A DNA stretch of 49,427 nt from a virus: the IMG/VR virus record IMGVR_UViG_3300031974_005302, positions 1-49,427 of that record. One strand, given 5' to 3'. A model generated the notes under the pieces. It saw only the letters and a list, made by a program, of their open reading frames with translations. It had not been told where the DNA came from and made no database searches. The first letter of the stretch is position 1; each line of letters starts with the position of its first letter. The translations under genes and the position numbers were made by a program. Below are positions 8,922 through 16,907 of this stretch, in pieces.

Positions 8922-9541
8922 TTATTCGAGATCACGCGATTAAGAAAATCTGCTGGAGGCTAACTGCCAGTCATGGTGTTTCGCTTGGTAAAATGACAGC
9001 GCTAGATTTTTTTGCAAGAGAGGGCGATTGGCAAACGCAATATATTGCTGAACGTGTAAATAAAATGTATGCCTGGGAAGTAAATGAGGAGTTTGAACCA
9101 AACTTAAGATTAAATCTCCCTGATAACTCGGTGATTCAAATGGGTGACTCCCATATATTAGCCCTGAAGCTAGACACGCCCCGGATATTTGATATGGTTA
9201 TTTATGATAATCCACAAGGTTGTTATGGCAAAGACAATGAATATTGTGAGCATTTCGACGCACTTCCACTGTTGCCTCTCCTTCTTAAGGAAGAAGGTGG
9301 TGTAGTTATTCTAAATGTTAAAGCGCAACCATTCAACTATGAGGATAAGCTTGACTGGCAGTGCCGGCGCAACACTTTTTACGCAATAGATGACACCTCA
9401 AATGTGCCCCTAGATTTTCTCCAGCACCATTACCAAGCTTACTTTGAATCTTTGGGTTATGGTACGGAGTTTTCGTTTATGATTGTGCGCCCACAAGAGA
9501 CCGGCCTCTATTCATTAGTCTCCAAGCTCATTAGGATTTAG
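8918..9541 (+). CDS. Class I SAM-dependent methyltransferase-like protein
   Basis: 207 residues. A Rossmann methyltransferase pattern is visible: ALDFFAREGDWQ in the place of the SAM-binding loop, MYAWEVNEE at the second strand with its acidic end, VIQMGDSH at the third, and DMVIYDNPQG at the fourth, where a D/N-PP-type motif would sit. The loop is atypical (no GxGxG), so activity on a nucleic acid, lipid or sugar cannot be told apart. It starts inside the previous stop and is followed after three bases by a glycosyltransferase. It and the next gene look richer in G+C than the AT-rich genes before them, suggesting a different origin. Confidence 0.65.
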   Translation: MIIRDHAIKKICWRLTASHGVSLGKMTALDFFAREGDWQTQYIAERVNKMYAWEVNEEFEPNLRLNLPDNSVIQMGDSHILALKLDTPRIFDMVIYDNPQGCYGKDNEYCEHFDALPLLPLLLKEEGGVVILNVKAQPFNYEDKLDWQCRRNTFYAIDDTSNVPLDFLQHHYQAYFESLGYGTEFSFMIVRPQETGLYSLVSKLIRI

Positions 9542-9544
9542 TTT

Positions 9545-10681
9545 ATGCTTATTAAAGATATCACCAATGGTTTTCCCACCACCAAAAGGGCGGCTATGTT
9601 TTACAAAACAGAGCCTTTTTATGTAGATGTCGCTCGGTATACCCACACTAATAACTGGGAAATTTTAGAAGCTATCAAGATACTCAATCAAAAGGGATTT
9701 GCGGTCGACTTGATAGATAGGAACAACGGTGGTTGGAAGGGCGGTTATGATTACGATTTGTTTTTAGGTCTCGGCGTTGGGGGCTCTGGCCAGGCTTTCC
9801 CCAAACACGCGAAGACATCACGGGCCCCAGTGAGAATTTTGTTGTCTATGGGCCCCCAGCCTGATGAATCAGCTCGGCTTGTACTTGAGCGATATAAGTT
9901 ATTCAACGATCGAACTGGGCGCAATGTCCCAACAATGCGGGCGCCCACCAATGTTTGCGGTGACGTTTGGCTAGAAATTATGAAATCTACAGATTATATC
10001 TTTAATATTGGGGAAGAAAATAATCAAAGCTCCAAAAGCTTTTTGCCATACGGAAAGCCTATTATTAATTTTTATCCTTCTAGTTCCCCTAAAGTACAAT
10101 TTCATGAGCCTTGGCTCAACACACGTCAACCTGATACATTTCTTTGTTTTGCGGGGAATGGATTTATTTGTAAAGGAGTAGATCTAGTAGTGGAGGCGTT
10201 TCTGCGCGATCCGCAGAAAAAACTTCACATTTGCGGGCCTAATAGTGAACGAGGTTTTTTTGATCATTATGGGCCTCTTATCCATAATGCTCCCAATATA
10301 GAATATCATGGCTTTATAGAGCCCGGTGGACCAGTGTTTAATGATCTAGCATCGCGCTGCTCCTATGTGGTTTTCCATTCAGCTGCTGAGGGGTGTTGCA
10401 CCTCGGTAGCAACCGCCATGCGCGCCGGCCTTGTCCCGATAGTTAACGATTGGACTGGCATTAATATTACCAACGAGGGGATTAACCTTAGTGAGGAGGG
10501 TGACTTAATTCAAAACATCACCGCCGCGCTGACCAGAGCAGTCACGGTTTCCCAAAATCAGTATCGAGTAATGGTGCGCAATACATTAGAAAAAGCAGCT
10601 AAATTTTCTCAAGAATCTTTTACTGAAAGTTATACCGAAGCTATTTCAAAAGTTATAGCCAATGAGAAGTCGTTACAATAA
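9545..10681 (+). CDS. Glycosyltransferase, GT4-like, variant motif
   Basis: 378 residues, normal length for GT-B enzymes. The C-terminal domain is recognisable: FAGNGFICKGVDLVVEAF, LHICGP, then FHSAAEGCCTSVATAMRAGLVPIV. In the usual E-x7-E position the first Glu is present (AEG) but the second is replaced by Thr (SVAT), so this is a variant subgroup or has altered catalysis. The N-terminal domain contains the Gly-rich segment LGLGVGGSGQ. G+C looks higher than in surrounding glycan genes. It lies three bases after the methyltransferase gene and ends 23 bases before a small unrelated gene that has its own strong ribosome binding site. Confidence 0.72.
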   Translation: MLIKDITNGFPTTKRAAMFYKTEPFYVDVARYTHTNNWEILEAIKILNQKGFAVDLIDRNNGGWKGGYDYDLFLGLGVGGSGQAFPKHAKTSRAPVRILLSMGPQPDESARLVLERYKLFNDRTGRNVPTMRAPTNVCGDVWLEIMKSTDYIFNIGEENNQSSKSFLPYGKPIINFYPSSSPKVQFHEPWLNTRQPDTFLCFAGNGFICKGVDLVVEAFLRDPQKKLHICGPNSERGFFDHYGPLIHNAPNIEYHGFIEPGGPVFNDLASRCSYVVFHSAAEGCCTSVATAMRAGLVPIVNDWTGINITNEGINLSEEGDLIQNITAALTRAVTVSQNQYRVMVRNTLEKAAKFSQESFTESYTEAISKVIANEKSLQ

Positions 10682-10691
10682 TTAATCACAC

Positions 10692-10697
10692 AAGGAG
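10692..10697 (+). promoter_or_regulatory. Strong Shine-Dalgarno (AAGGAG) of the 104-residue gene
   Basis: AAGGAG lies seven bases ahead of the ATG at 10705. Most glycan genes around it depend on stop-start overlap and lack so good a site, so this small gene is probably translated independently and strongly. Confidence 0.6.
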
Positions 10698-10704
10698 AAT
10701 AAAA

Positions 10705-11019
10705 ATGGGCGATATTACTAATACAACACCAGACGCGTCTGGAAATGTGGTTCGAACAATTTGCGAAGTACACAGAGAAGTGTATCGGGAACTTTACAAC
10801 TGTTTCCACAATAACGGTGGTGTGATGACAGAGGACAGTTTTGAATTTCTTAAAACTCACATGGAAGAAGCCTTTGAGTATGCTAAAAAAATGAATAATA
10901 AATTAAGACAGTACAAGTACAATTATGATGTGGGATGGTGGGAAACACATCGCCTAGATGGGGGAGAAATTGATGAACTAGTAAAAATTCAGAGTGTCAT
11001 TAAGAAAGATAAAAGTTAA
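10705..11019 (+). CDS. Small protein of unknown function inside the glycan block
   Basis: 104 residues, not recognised. It is mostly helical by appearance, charged, with no membrane segment or signal peptide; a conserved-looking aromatic stretch YNYDVGWWETHRLDGGEID lies near residues 74-92. It is unlike any glycosyltransferase or sugar enzyme. It has its own AAGGAG site while its stop overlaps the next start (TAATG), so it is both well expressed and coupled to the glycosyltransferase that follows. It could be a regulator, a partner of a glycan enzyme, or a phage early-type protein captured in the block. Real coding is supported by spacing and signal, function is not. Confidence 0.65.
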   Translation: MGDITNTTPDASGNVVRTICEVHREVYRELYNCFHNNGGVMTEDSFEFLKTHMEEAFEYAKKMNNKLRQYKYNYDVGWWETHRLDGGEIDELVKIQSVIKKDKS

Positions 11020-11996
11020 TGAAAATTGTTTTTAATAGTGGTCATCGACATGCGGCCGCAACTGTTTTTTATCAAGATGCATTTGCTGATATGCCTGGAA
11101 TAAGCTTGCATGACGATGATTTTGCTAGTGCTGATGTAGCGCTCTTTATGACATATGATCATAAATGGATTAAGGGTACCAAACAAAAGTTTCCACATCT
11201 CAAAATAGGTCTAATAGACCCTCGAACACCGGCAATAATGCAAGACATATCCTATTGCGATTTCTTAGTGGTTGATAGTATAGAGATGGAAGATTACTGG
11301 AGAGTAGCAAAAAAACCAATAGCTCGTTATGTAGAATATCCAAAACTAAACTTAAATGAGCAAACAAAAAATCTTATAAGTTCTATTCAGTCAACGAGAG
11401 ATAAAAATACCATATATATCGGATATCATGGTAATTCTTATCACATTATGGAAGGAGATAAGACTCTTCTTCCCGCTATTGAAGAGCTTGGTAAAAAATA
11501 TAACATAGAGTTATTACTTATGCACAACTCGCCGGCCCACCCCGAGCGCTATAATAGAGCAATGCCAAATGGAATAAAAATTCATCGCGCGCCTTGGAGT
11601 ATGGAAAATTATATTAAATTTTTGTCCTTATCGCAGATTGGATTAGTGCCCAATAACCTTGGAGCAACGCCTAAAGAACCTGGAACCACGGGGGATCCTA
11701 ACACAGATTATTGCTTAAGTTTTAAGATGACCTCCAATCCTGGCAGGTTTGCAGTTTTTGGATTACTAGGAATTCCTGTTGTAGCAGACTTTTATCCCTC
11801 GTCTCTACAATACTTGCAAAATGGCTGTGGTTTTGTAGCACATTCAAAAGATGGGTGGTATCATTCACTAGAGACTTTGATACAGTCAAAAAAAAAGCGA
11901 GAGGAAATGGGAAATAATCTACAGAAGCTAGTAAATAGAGAGTTTGATTTTACTGTACAAAATAAAAATTTTCTGCTATTCTTGGAACAGATATAG
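11019..11996 (+). CDS. Probable glycosyltransferase, GT-B fold
   Basis: 325 residues. It begins with a short strand MKIVFNSGHRHAA and shows a GT-B-like two-domain plan: IYIGYHGNSYHI opening the second domain, IELLLMHNS, IKIHRAPWSMENYIKFLSLSQIGLVPNN, then GRFAVFGLLGIPVVADFYPS near the C-terminus, where GT4 enzymes bind the donor. The canonical E-x7-E is absent; the segment has a Phe/Gly pattern of distant family members. The ATG overlaps the stop of the 104-residue gene. It probably belongs to the same glycan pathway. Family placement is moderate, donor unknown. Confidence 0.62.
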   Translation: MKIVFNSGHRHAAATVFYQDAFADMPGISLHDDDFASADVALFMTYDHKWIKGTKQKFPHLKIGLIDPRTPAIMQDISYCDFLVVDSIEMEDYWRVAKKPIARYVEYPKLNLNEQTKNLISSIQSTRDKNTIYIGYHGNSYHIMEGDKTLLPAIEELGKKYNIELLLMHNSPAHPERYNRAMPNGIKIHRAPWSMENYIKFLSLSQIGLVPNNLGATPKEPGTTGDPNTDYCLSFKMTSNPGRFAVFGLLGIPVVADFYPSSLQYLQNGCGFVAHSKDGWYHSLETLIQSKKKREEMGNNLQKLVNREFDFTVQNKNFLLFLEQI

Positions 11997-12017
11997 TGTT
12001 GTAAATAAGGATCTTTC

Positions 12018-12854
12018 ATGAAAAATAAAAAAGTTTTGGTCACTGGTGCTACTGGATTTTTAGGTAAATCTTTGGTAAGCAATTTATTAAATTGTGGAGC
12101 AGATGTTATTGGGACCGGATACTCTGAGTCGAATATAAAGAAGTTTGAAAGAACATTTGGCAACAAAGTAAAAATTTACTCTGTCGATATAGCTTCTAAT
12201 TACGTTGCCTTAAAAAACATCCTTTTACAGGAAAAGGTTGACTATGTTATCCACGCGGCAGCATTAAAACACGTAGGTATATGTCAAGATAATCCTACTA
12301 GAGCTATAGACGTTAATATAAATGGATCCAAAAATGTTGCTCAAGCTTGTGTGGAAGCAAACGTCACAAATGCTATAGCGGTTAGTACCGACAAAGCTAT
12401 CAATCCCGTATGCACATACGGTATAACTAAAAAGTTGATGGAAGCAATATTCTACGAATATAACTTTGGTATTTTCCAGGGAGTAAATTTCTTGTTTTCA
12501 TCTGAAAGTGTGTTGGATGTTTGGGACCAGATAAGACAGAATAATAAACCCATTCTTGTAAATACGGAGGCAGTTAGGTATTTTTGCACGGTGCAGCAAG
12601 TTTGTGATGCAATATTGAAAAATATAAACACCAAGAGGCAAGTATTTTCGGTTGATCATAGTTATAAAATATCGATTGTGGATCTGCAGGAAGCGTATTC
12701 TACTTGTCACAATTACTGGAATGTTGATAAGTATACTCCTTTAGATATAGAGAAAGTGGAAGAAGAGCTTCCATTTGATCACATTGGTGTTACCACGCCT
12801 AGTCGTGATCAAATCATACAAATGTTTCACGATCACTACAACACAGAAGTATGA
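12018..12854 (+). CDS. NAD(P)-dependent sugar dehydratase/epimerase, FlaA1/CapD (Polysacc_synt_2) type
   Basis: 278 residues. Rossmann loop VTGATGFLGKSL lies at residues 8-19, followed by HAAALKHVGICQDNP, VSTDKAINP and the catalytic-type YGITK (Y-x3-K). The AAALKHV and STDKA.NP signatures mark the FlaA1/PseB/CapD group, which make 4-keto-6-deoxy UDP-HexNAc. The usual length is 320-350; the region after YxxxK is shortened, with RYFCTV still matching the family's RFF(M)T segment. No aminotransferase of the DegT/PseC type, which normally acts next, is seen. The gene follows a 21-base gap with a TGTAAATA octamer at 12000-12007, and overlaps the next gene (ATGA). Confidence 0.82.
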   Translation: MKNKKVLVTGATGFLGKSLVSNLLNCGADVIGTGYSESNIKKFERTFGNKVKIYSVDIASNYVALKNILLQEKVDYVIHAAALKHVGICQDNPTRAIDVNINGSKNVAQACVEANVTNAIAVSTDKAINPVCTYGITKKLMEAIFYEYNFGIFQGVNFLFSSESVLDVWDQIRQNNKPILVNTEAVRYFCTVQQVCDAILKNINTKRQVFSVDHSYKISIVDLQEAYSTCHNYWNVDKYTPLDIEKVEEELPFDHIGVTTPSRDQIIQMFHDHYNTEV

Positions 12855-13480
12855 AAGTTTTAGCAATTGCAGGTCATGCTGATGACGTGGAACTGGGACT
12901 TGGTGGTACCCTAGCACGTCACTCTGATAATGGCGATGATGTTACGGTTGTTTTAGTGACCCATAGCGGTTATTCTAATTATGACGGTCGTATTATCCGT
13001 ACTAGCGAGGTGGCTAGCGCCGAGGCCGTCGAGGCCGCTGATATACTTGGCATTGATAAGCTTATAATATGGGATTACGAAACAAAAGAAGTAGAGTATA
13101 ATGTGAAACTTATAGAAGATTTAAATCGCTTAGTCGATCAGATACAACCAGATGTAGTTTACACACATTGGGTAGAAGACGCAAATCAAGATCATTCTGC
13201 CATATCAAAAGCAACTTTAATAGCAGCTAGAAACATTCCTCGTATTTTAATGTATCAGAGTAATTGGCATAGCTCGGAGAGCACCTTTAGGGGAAGATTC
13301 TACGTCGACATCACAGATTATATTCAAAAAAAGACTAGAGCAATCCAAGCCCATAAATCAGAGGTAGGTAAGCGCGGCAGTTCTTGGGTTGAATTTTTTA
13401 CAAATAAAAACAGAAATGACGGAATTGCAATTGGTGTTGGATATGCGGAATGCTTTGAGATTATTAAATGGCTAAGGTAG
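12851..13480 (+). CDS. PIG-L/LmbE-family deacetylase
   Basis: 209 residues. The family signature appears at the N-terminus: AIAGHADDVELGLGGTLARH, equivalent to the zinc-binding AHPDDxxxGxGG motif, with Ala replacing Pro. The second zinc site region is THWVEDANQDHSAISKA (matching HxxDxHxDH). These enzymes remove N-acetyl groups from GlcNAc-type sugars or related small molecules. In this block it probably deacetylates an amino sugar, next to a UDP-HexNAc-type dehydratase and a WbqC-like protein. Start and neighbours: ATGA overlap upstream, seven bases to the next gene. Family assignment is firm; substrate is inferred from context. Confidence 0.88.
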   Translation: MKVLAIAGHADDVELGLGGTLARHSDNGDDVTVVLVTHSGYSNYDGRIIRTSEVASAEAVEAADILGIDKLIIWDYETKEVEYNVKLIEDLNRLVDQIQPDVVYTHWVEDANQDHSAISKATLIAARNIPRILMYQSNWHSSESTFRGRFYVDITDYIQKKTRAIQAHKSEVGKRGSSWVEFFTNKNRNDGIAIGVGYAECFEIIKWLR

Positions 13481-13487
13481 ACTAAAT

Positions 13488-14084
13488 ATGAGGGTTACGA
13501 TACATCAACCGGAACATTTTCCTTATATGGGATTTTTTCAAAAGATGAAAGCAGCCGATCTTTTTATTGTTTTAGACAACGTAAAGTATAGAAAGAATTA
13601 TTTTCAAAACAGAAATAAGTTTCCCAACGCACAGGGGCGAGATGAGTGGTTCACGATCCCGGTGAATAAGCGATCAAACAACTCTTTGATAAAAGACGTG
13701 CACACAGTGCCAGACAATGGCTGGCGTAAAAAACTTCTAAAACAAATGAAATTTAATTTTGGCTATGACCTAGAAAGAGTTTATGAACCAGACAAACTTA
13801 TTGACATCAACATGTTAAGTATTAAATTTTGTCGTGAAAAATTAGGAATTAGAGTGCCAATGGAGTTTGCCTCAAATTTAGTTAACGACTTGAGCAGCTC
13901 AGAGTTGTTAGTAAATCTTTGTAAAAGCGTTAATGCTTCTACATACATCTCGGGTCCTTCTGGGAGAGATTATTTGAATGTAAGTTTATTTGAAGAGGAA
14001 AACATTGGGGTTGAATTTTTTGATCCACATGTGAAGAACTATTATTCTGCTTTATATAATATAACCAAGGAGATAGAGTTATGA
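13488..14084 (+). CDS. WbqC-like family protein
   Basis: 198 residues. The opening MRVTIHQPEHFPYMGFF followed by DLFIVLDNVKYRKNYFQNRN and the WFTIPV segment are the hallmarks of the WbqC family (PF08889), found in O-antigen and other surface glycan loci, often near sugar aminotransferase and deacetylase genes. Biochemical function of the family is poorly settled; acylation or amino-acid attachment to a sugar has been suggested from context. Here it sits directly after the PIG-L deacetylase, which would expose a free amino group, so a joint deacetylate-then-acylate step is a reasonable inference. The stop overlaps the epimerase start (ATGA). Confidence 0.87.
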   Translation: MRVTIHQPEHFPYMGFFQKMKAADLFIVLDNVKYRKNYFQNRNKFPNAQGRDEWFTIPVNKRSNNSLIKDVHTVPDNGWRKKLLKQMKFNFGYDLERVYEPDKLIDINMLSIKFCREKLGIRVPMEFASNLVNDLSSSELLVNLCKSVNASTYISGPSGRDYLNVSLFEEENIGVEFFDPHVKNYYSALYNITKEIEL

Positions 14085-14977
14085 AGTGTTTAGTAACCGG
14101 TGGAGCCGGTTTTGTTGGTAGTAATTTAGTTGATGAGTTGATTAGAAGAGGTCATGAAGTTGTTATTATTGATAATCTTTCAACCGGTAAGCGAGAAAAT
14201 ATTAATCCGGATGCTAAATTCTACGAGGTAGATATAGAAAGTTCCGATGCTGCTGTTGCCTTTCCGGGTGTTGAAGCAGTATTTCATACTGCGGCCAAAG
14301 CTAGGGTACAGCCATCAATTGAGGACCCCCTCAGTTACAACAAAACCAACGTAGAAGGTACTTTGAACATGCTTAAAATGGCTGTGGACCATGGAGTGAG
14401 AAGGTTTATTTATAGTGCTTCGTCTTCTGCTTATGGCAATACGGATAAGTTGCCCCAACAGGAAACGGATCCTACCAGCCCTCTTAGTCCGTATGGTGTG
14501 CAGAAATTAGTAGGCGAATTATATTGCACCATGTTTGCTCATGTATACGATATCGAAACAGTTAGTTTACGTTACTTTAACATTTACGGTGAAAGACAAT
14601 CTCTAGAGGGCGCCTATTGTTTGGTCATGGGTATATTTGCTAGACAGAGGTTACAGGGCGTGCCTTTAACAATCAACGGTGATGGCAAACAGTCGCGCGA
14701 TTTCACATATGTTGGCGATGTAGTAAAAGCAAACATACTGGCTGCTACATCTCCAAATGTTGGTAATGGAGAGGTCATAAATATTGGTAATGGAAATAAT
14801 AGATCAGTGAACCAAATAGCCGATATGATAGGGGGGGAGAGAATTCACGGCCCAGCCGTAGTAGAACCTAACTCCACTTTGGCTGATAATTCTAAGGCAA
14901 GGGAGCTTTTAGGATGGAAGCCAACGATGATTATAGAAGACTGGGTAAAGGAGTATAAGAAAGAATTAGGGATATAA
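14081..14977 (+). CDS. NAD-dependent epimerase, UDP-hexose 4-epimerase (GalE/WbpP)-like
   Basis: 298 residues, extended short-chain dehydrogenase type. It has GGAGFVGSNL for NAD binding, VIIDNLSTGKREN, HTAAKARVQPSIEDP, the S-S-S segment YSASSSAYG, SPYGVQK with catalytic Tyr and Lys, and RYFNIYGERQ. These match GalE-like and WbpP-like epimerases, which convert UDP-Glc/UDP-Gal or their N-acetyl forms. The length is slightly below the 310-340 norm. The reaction is likely 4-epimerisation; dehydratase activity is less likely because no T-[DE]-E active-site triad is seen. The gene is coupled to WbqC-like upstream and leads within two bases to GDP-fucose synthase. Confidence 0.83.
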   Translation: MKCLVTGGAGFVGSNLVDELIRRGHEVVIIDNLSTGKRENINPDAKFYEVDIESSDAAVAFPGVEAVFHTAAKARVQPSIEDPLSYNKTNVEGTLNMLKMAVDHGVRRFIYSASSSAYGNTDKLPQQETDPTSPLSPYGVQKLVGELYCTMFAHVYDIETVSLRYFNIYGERQSLEGAYCLVMGIFARQRLQGVPLTINGDGKQSRDFTYVGDVVKANILAATSPNVGNGEVINIGNGNNRSVNQIADMIGGERIHGPAVVEPNSTLADNSKARELLGWKPTMIIEDWVKEYKKELGI

Positions 14978-14979
14978 TT

Positions 14980-15915
14980 TTGTACTTGTACGTTGTAACA
15001 GGGGGGTCAGGGATGGTAGGCTCTGCCTTCAAAAATATTATACCACAAGCTGAGTATCCTGACCGGCGTCGATTGTGGAACGAGATGTCTAGAGCGGCGT
15101 CCAATAATGCTGAGTTCTTTACTGGTAAAAATGTTATTCATTTAGCAGCAAAAGTTGGAGGAGTAAAAGCAAATACAGACGAGATAGTCGACTTTTATAT
15201 GATCAATTCTACTCTAAATCAGACTCTTTTAAATACTTGTTCTTTAGCCAAGGCTAATAAGGTTGTTTCTTTACTATCAACGTGTATATACCCCGATGCA
15301 CCTTATGTTTCTTATCCCTTGACGGAGGATCAGCTACACCTTGGCCCCCCTCACGAGTCTAACTTTGGTTACGCATATGCAAAAAGAATGGTCGACGTAA
15401 TGTCTCGGGCCTACCGACAACAGTATGGGTGCAACTTTATTACAGCCATTCCTAATAATCTTTATGGTGAAAACGACAATTTTGATCTAGAGAATAGCCA
15501 TGTTATTCCGGCAATCATAAGAAAAGTTTGGGAAGCAAAGATAAACAAGGAGCCTTCTATTGTCTGTTGGGGCGATGGCTCACCTCTTCGTGAATTTACA
15601 TACTCAAAGGATATTGCTCGTATTCTTATATTTTTGATGGAAAATTATGATGGACCAGAGCCAATAAACATCGGTTGCACAGAAGAATATTCTATTAAAG
15701 AAATCGTAGAAATAATTTGTAATATTTTTGAGTATACGGGGAAAATTGTATGGGACACCAATATGCCTTCGGGACAACACCGTAAACCATCCTCTAACCA
15801 AAAGCTGCTAAATTTAGGGTGGGAAAAGAAATGGTACACGCCTCTTGAAGAGGGCTTAAAAACCACTTGTGAATGGTTTAAAGTAAATTATCCAAACGTT
15901 AGGGGTGTTTCTTGA
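14980..15915 (+). CDS. fcl: GDP-L-fucose synthase (GDP-4-keto-6-deoxymannose epimerase/reductase)
   Basis: 311 residues, close to the family norm of about 320. It has GGSGMVGSAF at the NADP site, HLAAKVGGVKAN (a strong family marker), STCIYPD containing the catalytic Cys region, FGYAYAKR with Y-x3-K, and IPNNLYGENDNFD. It converts GDP-4-keto-6-deoxy-D-mannose to GDP-L-fucose with NADPH. The best start is TTG at 14980, two bases after the previous stop; a second TTG lies at 14986. The next gene encodes the enzyme for the preceding step, so the pair makes GDP-fucose from GDP-mannose. Confidence 0.92.
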   Translation: MYLYVVTGGSGMVGSAFKNIIPQAEYPDRRRLWNEMSRAASNNAEFFTGKNVIHLAAKVGGVKANTDEIVDFYMINSTLNQTLLNTCSLAKANKVVSLLSTCIYPDAPYVSYPLTEDQLHLGPPHESNFGYAYAKRMVDVMSRAYRQQYGCNFITAIPNNLYGENDNFDLENSHVIPAIIRKVWEAKINKEPSIVCWGDGSPLREFTYSKDIARILIFLMENYDGPEPINIGCTEEYSIKEIVEIICNIFEYTGKIVWDTNMPSGQHRKPSSNQKLLNLGWEKKWYTPLEEGLKTTCEWFKVNYPNVRGVS

Positions 15916-16892
15916 AAACAGCGATAATAACAGGTGTTACAGGGCAAGATGGGTCCTACCTAGCAGAACTGCTTTTGTCTAAAGGCTATAAAGTAGTGGG
16001 GCTAAAGAGAAGAACATCTTTAATAAATACCGATAGGGTAGATACAATTTACAACAATCCTAATTTTATTCTTGAATATTGGGACCTGAATGATGTCGGT
16101 TCTATGTATAGACTTATTCTTCAATATAAGCCAAATGAGATTTATAATCTTGCTGCTCAATCACATGTTAGGGTATCGTTCGATATACCCGAACACACTG
16201 TCGACGGAGTGGCACTAGGATCCTTAAGAATTTTAGAGGCAATAAGAAATATTGATAATAATATAAGATTCTATCAAGCCTCATCCTCGGAGATGTTTGG
16301 AGACGCCCAATGTCCTAAAACCGGTTATACTGAAAAAAGTCGAATGACGCCGGCTTCGCCATATGCTTGTGCAAAACTTTTTTCTCATAATTTAGTTAGA
16401 AATTACAGAAAATCTTATAATCTACATGCATCAAGTGGAATTTTGTTTAATCACGAATCTCCTCGCCGTGGTGAAACATTTGTAACTAGGAAGATAACAA
16501 TGGCAGCAGCTCGCATCAAATTAGGTCTACAGGAAGAACTACATTTAGGTAATTTACAAGCTAAAAGAGATTGGGGTTATGCTGGTGATTATGTGGAAGC
16601 GATGTGGGCAATGTTACAACAAAACAAAGCCGATGATTACGTTATTTCCACTGGTGAGACGCATACGGTTCAAGAGTTTCTGGAAGAGGTTTTTGACCAT
16701 GCAAAATTGTCTATTAACAAGCATGTCAAAATTAAAGAAAAATATTTTAGGCCCCACGAAGTGCCTTTGTTGTTGGGTAATAGTGAAAAAGCTAAGAAAT
16801 TATTAAAATGGGAACCTAAAGTTAAATTTAAAGATTTAGCAAAATTAATGTATGATGAAGATCTCAAATATGTTAAATCTATTGTCAAATAA
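15912..16892 (+). CDS. gmd: GDP-mannose 4,6-dehydratase
   Basis: 326 residues; E. coli Gmd has about 370, so it is a compact version. The signature features are clear: GVTGQDGSYLAELLL at the NADP site, VGLKRRTS, NLAAQSHVRVSFD, YQASSSEMFG with the catalytic S-S-E, SPYACAK with Y-x3-K, LFNHESPRRGE, and RDWGYAGDYVEAMW. It turns GDP-D-mannose into GDP-4-keto-6-deoxy-D-mannose. Start is TTG at 15912 overlapping the fcl stop by four bases (TTGA). No ManB or ManC is seen in the window, so GDP-mannose would come from the host or from elsewhere in the phage genome. It is the last glycan gene. Confidence 0.95.
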   Translation: MKTAIITGVTGQDGSYLAELLLSKGYKVVGLKRRTSLINTDRVDTIYNNPNFILEYWDLNDVGSMYRLILQYKPNEIYNLAAQSHVRVSFDIPEHTVDGVALGSLRILEAIRNIDNNIRFYQASSSEMFGDAQCPKTGYTEKSRMTPASPYACAKLFSHNLVRNYRKSYNLHASSGILFNHESPRRGETFVTRKITMAAARIKLGLQEELHLGNLQAKRDWGYAGDYVEAMWAMLQQNKADDYVISTGETHTVQEFLEEVFDHAKLSINKHVKIKEKYFRPHEVPLLLGNSEKAKKLLKWEPKVKFKDLAKLMYDEDLKYVKSIVK

Positions 16893-16898
16893 AAGGAG
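16893..16898 (+). promoter_or_regulatory. Shine-Dalgarno (AAGGAG) that decides the start at 16908
   Basis: AAGGAG directly follows the gmd stop. Two ATGs follow, at 16901 and 16908. The first is only two bases away and opens a frame of about 20 codons; the second is at nine bases and opens the 66-residue gene, so 16908 is taken as the start. Confidence 0.6.
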
Positions 16899-16907
16899 AA
16901 ATGACAA

